From assembly GCA_022592435.1 (NCBI GenBank), contig JABYQS010000008.1, positions 434,001 through 498,000 on the forward strand: a stretch of DNA of 64,000 nt, given 5' to 3'. Every line of letters starts with the position of its first letter. Within the stretch, counting starts at the first letter, position 1. Source of the DNA: Cerioporus squamosus (taxonomy: Eukaryota; Basidiomycota; Agaricomycetes; Polyporales; Polyporaceae). Both the position numbers and the translations under genes were made by a program. Positions 56,191 through 64,000 of the stretch are shown here, one piece after another. The notes under the pieces were generated by a model. It had not been told where the DNA came from. It did not search any database and saw only the letters and a program-made list of their open reading frames with translations.

Positions 56191-58795
56191 ATGGCACCTC
56201 GATACTCCAAGAAGAAGGCCAAGTTCACATACGCTGAACGTAAGCAAGCCATCCACCCCCGCACGGCGGCCATGCCATCCATGCTCATCTCCACGCGTCG
56301 ATCTAGGCGTTCTCGGTGCAATCTCTGACATCCAGAAGGACCACCGCAAGCATGCAGTGCATATGGCAACACTCCGGGCACATAGTGAGTTCCGAACAGT
56401 CTGCGTCGCCCGGTGGTTTGGGCGCTGACGCCCCGAATCCAGTCCGAAAGACAGCTGACGCGCGTAAGGATCGTCTCGGTCCGCAATGGTCGCACTGGGT
56501 ATCTCGGACTGTGCAGAGACTGGTGAGGTCTCCCCATGCCTGGTCTTGGTTTCTACTCACTACGGTATAGGCCACCGATGGTATCCTTGACACTTCTGAC
56601 CCTCATGGCAACGTCACCTTCACCCCCGATGCGAAGAAAACGTGAGTTCTGTGTCGTCGAGTACAATGTTGTTGGAACCACTTCTGGTGCTTACCTTCAC
56701 CCCAGCATCACCACCGTCCGTCGCGAGTCGCTTGGCCCAGGCACAAGTCCCTCCCCAGCTCTGGAGCACAAACTCTGGAAGGACGTAACTAGACGTCTTT
56801 CTACCATTGGCGTCAAACGCTCGAGAAGGTCCTCTGGTTTGGGTCCAGATGATGTTGACGAGACTTGGCCCAGAAAGAGGCAAGCTCGCAAGTCCTTCTC
56901 AACGTTGACCAAAGCGGAGGTACGTCATGCCCCTCGTTACCTCTCGGTCAAGCTCTGCTCACTAGTACATACACAGCTGGAAGCGGAACTGAAGGCGGCC
57001 CTAGAAAGGCTTGACGAAGCAGAAGAGCAGCAGGCGGCCGACACACAAGGGGACCTTGATGACCTGCGCGATGAGCTCAGGAAGCGGGAAGATGAGGTTG
57101 AGCAGCTGCGCGATGAACTTGTCAGGCTCAAGAACAACCAACAGACAGCCCGACGGGTGACTATCGGGACGACTACACGGCTCCTTACTCCACCTCCGTT
57201 GGTATCAGTGGCCTCACATGTTTTGTGTCATACTGACTCCGGGTACCCCAACAGCACCAATGCGTCAGAGGTATCCACTCTAAGTACTAGTCGCACTCCA
57301 GCCGTTGCTCGCCGACACTGTTTCCGCATATGGCATGACACGTACTCTATCTGGATCTCTCATCTCTAACCTTACGAAGAGACCTACTCCGGAGCCGAGC
57401 GAGTCTGGCTCCCACGATGCCGGAATGGAGGACATGATTTTCGACGATGCTCACGAGCGACCATTGTCTCCGCACTACCCACCGGGTGACAATCCGGACG
57501 ATATTGCCCTCGACCACGGCCTGGACACTCCGCAATGCTCGCCTATGCATGCCAACCTCGACGATCTTGATGTTGACTCGGACGCCCGGCACGAACATGA
57601 CGACAGGAGTGCTGAGGTTCGTCTCCAAGCTTATTTCCGAGGCATCACCGATTGACTTTTGGTGGCGTAGATCGTTTCTTTGAAGAACGAGCTCGAAGCA
57701 CAAGCTTCGCAACTCAAGCAGCTGCGCGATGACCAGGAACGCTTGCTGGCGGAGCGCGACGAGCTGCGTGCTTCGAATGGCACTCTCGAACGCACCATAA
57801 CCGAACTGCAGGACACCGTCGCCGCCGTTCGCGAGCAGCTCTCCCATGCCAAGGACGAGACAGCGTCGAAGTCCGCCGAGCTGCAGCAGGCCCTGGTCAC
57901 CGTCAACGCCCTTCGGGCATCACACGCACAGGCTGTCTCCGAAGCGTCAGGTTCTGCGCGGGAGGCGGCGGCCTTCAAACTTGCTTTCTCAGAGGTCCAA
58001 TTGACTCAGGACCAACTGCGCTCCCAACTCGAAGACGCGGCCGCCGAGGCTGCGGACTTGCGCGCACAACTGGTTACGGAGGTGGCTTCCCGTCGGAGTG
58101 CGGAGTCCCAGCTCGTGGCGACGGGGGAGGAGCGGGAGAGGCTACTTGCCGACATTGCCGACAAGACCGCGGTGCTCGCGACAACCACGGAGGAGCTGGA
58201 GCACGCGCGACAGGCTGCCGACGACGCTCGTCGTCAGATCGCCAGCCTGGAGGCTCTGCGCGAGAGTGACGTTGCTGCTCACCTGGCGGAGAGGTCGGGC
58301 TTGGAGAGTCGCTTGGAGACTTCGCGGACCGAGGCTGCTAGACTCAAGACGGAGGTTGAGAGACTTAGCTCCGAGCTTTCGACCCTTTCGGAGAAACTTG
58401 TGTCGGTCATCTCCGAGAAGGACCAGCTGATGAAGGCCGTGGAGGAACAGACTGCGCGTTCATCTCGGTTGGAGGATGAGCTCGCTGTGGCGTTGGATGA
58501 TGTCCGGGACGCCGAAGAGGAGATTGAGGAGCTCAGACAAGCGAAGACGGCGGACGAAGCTAGCATCCAAAGTCTGAAGGAGGTGCTCGTGCGTCTGCGA
58601 CAGGTGCAGTTGGATGCGGTGGAGGAGGTTAACAACAAGGTGCGTGAGGGTTTCGTACCGTCTGGTAACCGAAGAAGGCTAACACCGTCCGTTGAATCTT
58701 TGTAGATGATTGTGACGCAGAGCGCTCCCACTCCTGACCATCGCCGGAGGAGCAGCATCGCGTCTCGTCAGAGCGTCGTGCAAAGACACGTATAG
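56191..58795 (+). CDS. Protein with a winged-helix-like N-terminus and long coiled coil, unknown function
   Basis: The start MAPRYSKKKAKFTYAE is very basic. The next exons give RVLGAISDIQKDHRKHAVHM, ATLRAHIRKTADARKDRLGP, QWSHWVSRTVQRLATDGILD and PHGNVTFTPDAKKTITTVRR. This is a compact helix-rich block ending in a hairpin-like turn, which resembles a winged-helix or linker-histone-type fold (inference). A basic segment (WPRKRQARKSFSTL) precedes heptad-rich coiled coil in two stretches: LEAELKAALERLDEAEEQQA onward, and about 300 residues from KNELEAQASQLKQLRDDQER. The tail reads HRRRSSIASRQSVVQRHV, with the stop at 58793-58795. The basic N-terminus and a folded DNA-binding-like block suggest a nuclear, chromatin-linked role. 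No named family is recognised. Exon edges around 57190-57330 are uncertain. Confidence 0.72.
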
Positions 58796-59624
58796 TCCGC
58801 TTATTGTTGCGGATGGGAAAGACGGCACACACGGTATTGTATCTGCGGCAGATCTAGTGTATCATATGTTCTATGTTGCTCTCTTGTTTTCGCATGCTCT
58901 GACATTTAGGCCATTCTGGTCGCTCACGGACTTAAGATGGCTGTACAGTAGGCACGTAATATGACACTATGGAATCCAAGGCTCGGTGACTTGAAGATGG
59001 TGTCATCGGGACGAGCGCTGCGATAAAGGCAATCTCGCGAGTTCGGAGAGTGACTCAGTGAGTACTAGTGAGCGTAAGTAAGTGGATTGCTGACAAGTTG
59101 CGTTGCCTTGGCGACTTGTCACTCGTCTTTCTTTCTCACAGCGGCGAGCACGCACGAATTCTTCGACATCAACCTCGATGACCACCTAGATTGTTATCGG
59201 CGCTGGCTCGCCTGAACACCCCCTGGTAACATAACTCGACCGCGATCCCCGGCATCGCCATGGCCTTGACTCGGTATGTTCCTGGACCCCCGGCGATAAC
59301 GGTTTGTCATAACCCACTCCATGGTGTCGCGTTTCGTTCGGTGCGCCTCAGGTCATGGTAGGAGCCTGCCACTGTCATGACAATGCGGGTGCCGATCTAG
59401 ATGCCCGGCGGTCATGGAAATACTCGCTTGTCCCGTCAAGACGACGCGCTCACCTAGTTCACAGATGTACGTGCCTCAAGCGCACACAGACCCAGTTTCT
59501 TCCCAAGTGACACTTCTCTGCGGTCTCAGTTGGGATGCTGGAGCTTACCGGTCATTTAAGAAGCCACAACGAGTGAGGAGATTCTTCCGCACATTCAGAG
59601 CTCCCAGCTGCGTCCGACCGTTCG
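58796..59624. other. Intergenic or unrecognised 5' exons
   Basis: About 830 bases. If the next gene is Med25-like it should have an N-terminal von Willebrand A domain here, but I could not find one in any frame. Confidence 0.4.
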
Positions 59625-60476
59625 ATGTTCCGTTTGCCTACACATCTCGAATCCTTGGTTCCGCCCCCGCGGGATCAGGTCCCGCAGTCTCCCCCCTGGC
59701 GGGGCTCGATCTTCCTGCCAGCGTCATCCCCTCACCCCGCTGCCCGGCCGCGTGAGATCCGAGTCACTGCCGCGGAAATAGAGAACGATAAGTAGGTTCT
59801 ATCTCGGATCTTTCCCTGCGCTCCCGAGTGTTATTGTTTACTTACTGCTTGCCCAACGCACAAGTAGCCAGCAGGAAAGCTGGCCAAAACACTTCCAGCT
59901 GCATGTCATCCGCCGCAGAGGTGTGCTCCGCGAGGTGCATGCCTGGCTTGCTCAGGTCCAGCGAGGAGGGCAGCTTGCGCGCTGCATGCTCATGCCCGAT
60001 AGGCTCCCCGAGCAAGCTGCGTCGCGGGAGAACCAGGCACTCTTCGAGTCCTTCGCGCAACAACTCCTTGAAGAGGAGATCGTGAGTACTTAGACATTGC
60101 AGGCAACCCTGAGAAACACTCACCCAGAAGTGTTTGTCTCTAGGTCGCGATGGCCCCATGGAGCGTCTCCGAACAGTCGTCTGCCGGCGGAATCCTCCTC
60201 TATCCCACGTCTACCACCCGCGCACTTCTTGTCGGTGTAGTTCTCCTGAACAGCAGTTTCCCCGACTTCCTCCTGGGTTCGGCTTCGCCAAACGCGCTCA
60301 TGGGCGTGTCTCCCCAAGGCTCGTCCCAGGCGCAGAACACGGCCATGTTCAACAGGAACCAGCCCTTCCAGCCAAGCCCCTTCGACCCTGCTCCTCCGAA
60401 TATCGCCTCATCCTCGCGCTATTCCGCCAGCGGGTATGATGCTTCGCGGAGCAGGTCTGGCCGCAGCAGCGGTTAA
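59625..60476 (+). CDS. Possible Mediator Med25/PTOV-like domain protein, 5' end uncertain
   Basis: Three joined exons read MFRLPTHLESLVPPPRDQVP, PPWRGSIFLPASSPHP, REIRVTAAEIEND, QQESWPKHFQLHVIRRRGVL, REVHAWLAQVQRGGQLARCM, LFESFAQQLLEEEI, VAMAPWSVSEQSSAGGILLY and LVGVVLLNSSFPDFL, followed by a Ser/Pro/Gln-rich tail to TAA at 60474-60476. The pattern (PPWRGSIFL..., a strand, SWPKHFQL, and a later GILLYPTSTTRALLVGVVLL) is reminiscent of the beta-barrel PTOV domain of Mediator subunit 25. The resemblance is by eye only. The start codon is simply the first ATG of the open exon, and the true gene may begin further left. It could be another conserved nuclear protein. Confidence 0.4.
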
Positions 60477-60950
60477 TACGCCGAGTCCGTCCACTTACGT
60501 GGACTGGAGCACGTTATGCGAACCGTTCCAGACTCTTCTCGATCCCCCTTCCCGCTTCTTTGTTTACTTACCGTTATTTCTGTGTGTTCCCATAGATCGT
60601 CGAGCCTTAATCCTGACCTTCTTCCTGCTCTGTAGCCATTCCCGTACTTCCGCCCTTACTCCGTTGTATCGATACCGGCCTACATCACCCGCAGACGCAC
60701 CTTGTCAGTTACCCACAGCGGACTCCTTCGAACCTTGCGTTCCTACCTTGTATCATTAGCACCAGTTTGAATTTCTCTACGCCCCTGTTTTCCACTGATC
60801 CAGAGCTTCCGAGCCTATGCATATACCACTGATGTGAAAGAAATCCGCCGGAATACACACATGGAAGGAGACAGCATGGCTAAACGTACAAACTAACAAG
60901 GTAAGGCAACAGAAACCAGATACGCTGACGCCTACGTCACCCATACACGT
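60477..60950. other. Convergent intergenic spacer
   Basis: About 470 bases between two facing stops (Med25-like and kinesin). It has pyrimidine-rich stretches but no gene. Confidence 0.5.
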
Positions 60951-63775
60951 CTATTCCTCGGCCTTGACCACCCGCCGCTTCTTCGGAGGCGTCCCGATCT
61001 CCGCATCCTCAGTCTTCATCCGCCGCTTCCCCGGGCTCCGGTTCACCTCCGCATTCTCCTTCTCCGAGGCGTCCTCCTCCCCTTCCTCTTCAACAGCATC
61101 GTACTCCGGATGAGCCTTATGCTTGCGCCTCCCACCACTCTTCGTGCGCTCGCGCTTTGATTGGGAGCCCGAGCGACGCGGCTTCTTCGGGGAGGTCTTA
61201 AACGGGCGATTGTTCTTGACGGCCCATTCAAGCTCGATAATCCTGTGTGGCGCGAACCGATGCCAGGAGCGTTCATGCGATCCCGGATCGCCCGTGGCCG
61301 TGCATCACCGCGAGGAGACGGGTGGACACGCGGACAGGACGTAGAGGATGCAAGGGAACGTGGCATTGGAAGTGGGCATGGTGAGATAGCGTACATACTA
61401 GACACCAGGAGCAAAGAGTATCCACCTGTCTTTGAGCTTGATGTTGTCCGGAACGTACGACTCCGCCTTGCGGTACAGGTCAAGGGCAACTTCAAGGTTG
61501 TTCCTGACAGGTGGAGTGAGCCAAGAGTCCGCGAGCAAGCTACTCCCAGTACCGAGATAGAACGGACGCACTTGTTAGACTGCGAACGCGCGAGCGCAAC
61601 GTACGCGCGCCCGGTCTTCTTCCGGGAGACGGGCGAGAGGACGTCAGAGAGGTGTACGGCGGTCTTGTTCGCGCGTTCGCTGCAGCAGCGCATATACACA
61701 AGCACTGGTCAGTCGGTACGCCGGCTTGCCAAACTGAAGAACAGATCGCACAATCTGGCCTCAAGCTCATCCAGCCGGCGCTTGAGCTCATCTTCGTGGC
61801 TCTCGCGCGACGACTTGAGCAAGGGTGTGAGCAGCCCGGATGGGAGGGACTGCAGGCTGGAGTCCTGGGAACGTGATTCTTCTTGCATGCTGGCGCTCCG
61901 CGACGCAGCAGCAGCAGCTTCTTCCTCTTCGCGTCGCTGTCGCTCGCGAGCACGCTCTTCCTCAAGACGACGGGCGACTTCCACTTCGACTGCCTTTGCA
62001 ATCTGGAAGACATGAACATGTGAACATTGGAGGCCTATGGGGGAGACGTACTCTGGCGTTGATCTCTTCTTCCGTCAGATGTACCGGCAACGTGGGGGGT
62101 TGAGGTGCTGGAGGTGGTAGGAGACTGCGCGCATCGATAACCTCAACACCGGATGGTCGTGGCGCTCGGGACGGACGCGGACCAGGCAACCGCGATGGAC
62201 CAGGGATCGCGTTAGGTAGGAGAGATGGTCTGCCGGAGGGAGCTGGGAGCGGGATGGTCGGTCGTGAAGGTCCTGCTACGGAGTTGGCTTGTTGATTGAC
62301 AACAGGTTTGTTCTGGATGTTCTTCGTCCGGACAGCAAAGCTGAGACGTGTAAGCTAAGGTCAACATCAGAAGTAATGATCAGACCACCTACTTCAGCGT
62401 ATTAAGGGTATCTTGGCGGAACTTGGTGCCGGGGGCGAGGTTGCATATGAGGAGACCTACAGAGCTACCCCCCAGGGCGTCTTGAAGTATGCGCGTCAGC
62501 TTGGAGTTGCGGTACGGTATACGGGTCTGAGGCGGATATTGGTAAGTCAGCAAACATCGCCAAATGAGTAGAACATACCGCGCCTGTGTTGAGGGCATGC
62601 ACGACTTGACCAAGGACACTGAGTGACTTATTGATTGCAGCCGACTCGGCCATGCGCGCCGCATCGTTGCCAGTGTGCTGTACGGACTGTGAGTGACCTT
62701 CCAGTTGTCACACATGATATCAATGGCCAACCTTGTTGTTCTCGGAACCTGCGAGATCTACAAGATTGAGTTTACCGGACAGAGCTTTGTGCGAGCGTTA
62801 GTGTCCTGACCCACAACCTCAAGAACCGGCGTTGCCTCTGAGATGCACTCACTTAGGTTGTGTACGGGATCGACGACCGACACGTGGAGGGTGAGGATGG
62901 CATGCGAACGGGAAGACACGGAGTTGAGGTTGGTTGAGCTGACGGATCGTTGCTTGTTGGCGCGCCTACAGAGTATGGGGTGAACGAGAGGAAGGTAGAT
63001 GCAAGGAATGCGCACTGACGCGAATAGCGTGTCGAAGTCTTGAAGTGTGTCGACCGGGACCATGGAGAGGTTGGCCACAAAAACTTGACCAAGCTCATTC
63101 TCTCGGACGGGAAGCTTGGCAGCCTGGATGGACGCTGGTACGATGGAAAGACCATAAGAGAATATCAGAACTCACTGTTTCCCTGTCGACCAGTAGATCA
63201 TACACCTCGTCCTTGTAAATCTCCATGTACGAGACTTGTATGGAGGATTGATAGCGCAACGATGCCGTCCGTGTAAAAATGTCCTTGCGCGGTCATGAGA
63301 AAAGAAGGCCATGTGGGAGCGCTGCGAACTCACTTCGACTGCTCGAGGAATGATGCCGGGGTGTTCTTTGTTGCCTTGCATTGTATGGGTCTTCCCTGAG
63401 GAGGTGACACCATACGCAAAGACGGTGACGGTCTGCAACACAATTAGCGCAAGCGCAGGTAGAAAGGCATGCAGACGTACTATGCCGGAGAATGCGAGTT
63501 CAATGAGCGGTTGAACGTCACGTTCGAAGATCTCCTCCTGCGTTGAAGACTCATCGTAACAGGATGAGAAGCTGCTGCCCGCGTGGGTAATGGTCCTTAT
63601 GTATACTGCATAGCATCACATACGGATACTTGAAGGTTTGTGTCGGGTCGCGAGGGTTGTCTACACAGATTGAAGAGCCGGAGTCGGTGCGAACGAGACG
63701 GATGGCCTTGTCATGTTGCTCGCCGGGTATAGCTGGGCGGAGGCGCGCGGCGATTTTGACTCTGGAGTACGACAT
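60951..63775 (-). CDS. Kinesin motor protein with N-terminal motor
   Basis: This is a microtubule motor. The start at 63775 gives MSYSRVKIAARLRPAIPGEQ, the first strand of the motor. Next come TFKYP, DESSTQEEIFERDVQPLIEL, the P-loop AYGVTSSGKTHTMQG, HPGIIPRAVE, FVANLSMVPVDTLQDFDTLF, switch I NLNSVSSRSHAILTLHV, LNLVDLAGSE (switch II), AAINKSLSVLGQVVHALN and RIPYRNSKLTRILQDALGG. A Pro-rich neck or linker (PRPSRAPRPSGVEV) leads to a short coiled coil (EVARRLEEERARERQRREEE, SHEDELKRRLDELEARL). The C-terminus is basic and acidic (KTSPKKPRRSGSQSK, EEEGEEDASEKENAE) and ends with a nuclear-localisation-like PPKKRRVVKAEE at TAG 60953-60951. P-loop, switch I and switch II residues are all present. The subfamily is undetermined. 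One or two small exons near 61700 are uncertain. Confidence 0.88.
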
Positions 63776-64000
63776 GACACTCGGCTAACGAGCGAAACGC
63801 AGGGCAAAAGGAGCGGCTGGCCGAGGCGGGCGTCGAGGAAGGTGGGCGGGACAACGAGTGACGAGCGCCGTCCAACGCGCGACCGAGAACTCCAACCGTG
63901 GGTACAATTCTCACGTGACCGTGTACTGTCCGCTACAGCGCTTTTCACTTGGTTGTAGAGGCAGGGACGGCCCCGCCGGTTCCGATTCCACAACGTGAAC
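63776..64000. promoter_or_regulatory. Presumed kinesin promoter and window end
   Basis: 225 bases upstream of the kinesin start. No other gene is visible before the window ends. Confidence 0.4.

Noticed and set aside
1..64000. CRISPR arrays, bacterial operons, rRNA or tRNA genes, retroelement reverse-transcriptase domains
   Set aside because: I looked by eye for regular repeat-spacer arrays, conserved tRNA arms and RT motifs and saw none. The intron-rich gene structure is eukaryotic. A tRNA scan was not possible, so a tRNA could have been missed.

Overview
The window is nuclear DNA from a filamentous basidiomycete, most likely an Agaricomycete of the polypore type (an inference, not a database match). 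The genes are split by many 50-60 bp GT-AG introns. The conserved genes are typical of fungi: a TUP1 co-repressor, a SKT5/CHS4-like chitin synthase activator with a CaaX box, SmD1, a Zn2Cys6 transcription factor, a kinesin and DAL5-type MFS carriers. Coding sequence was read by hand-splicing, so exon edges are approximate except where stated.

Positions 1-33.4 kb are an accessory region rich in paralogues. It holds five members of an uncharacterised multi-pass membrane family: copy 0 (tail only, at the left edge), A (damaged), B (intact), C (5'-truncated and split by a 1,170 bp terminal-inverted-repeat element) and D (intact). Between them lie three MFS transporters (3.2-5.3, 10.9-13.1 and 21.1-23.9 kb), a UbiA-type prenyltransferase (6.2-7.4 kb), a stand-alone adenylate-forming (ANL) enzyme (8.6-10.6 kb), a PLP-dependent serine/threonine dehydratase-like enzyme (19.5-20.9 kb), a cytochrome P450 (25.2-27.5 kb), a relic of a second P450 (about 16 kb) and an aspartic-protease-like gene (31.0-33.4 kb). 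A second UbiA prenyltransferase, with the same internal exon lengths as the first, lies at 39.1-40.4 kb. Two prenyltransferases, an acid-activating enzyme, a P450 and several carriers would fit a prenylated-aromatic specialised-metabolism locus. No polyketide synthase or terpene synthase is present, so this stays a hypothesis.

From 33.8 kb rightwards the content is mostly conserved cellular genes: SKT5-like (-), UbiA2 (+), a conserved unknown (-), TUP1 (-), a Zn2Cys6 factor (-), a HCNGP/SAP30BP-like protein (+), SmD1 (+), a winged-helix-like coiled-coil protein (+), a possible Med25/PTOV-like fragment (+) and a kinesin (-). Gene-poor stretches lie at 36.4-39.1 and 45.6-49.1 kb.

Four coding sequences (7TM copy A, the SKT5-like gene, the unknown at 40.7 kb and TUP1) each carry an apparent one-base deletion, three of them in runs of C/G. 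This pattern looks more like consensus-sequence error than four independent gene deaths, and it matters for anyone using the predicted proteins.
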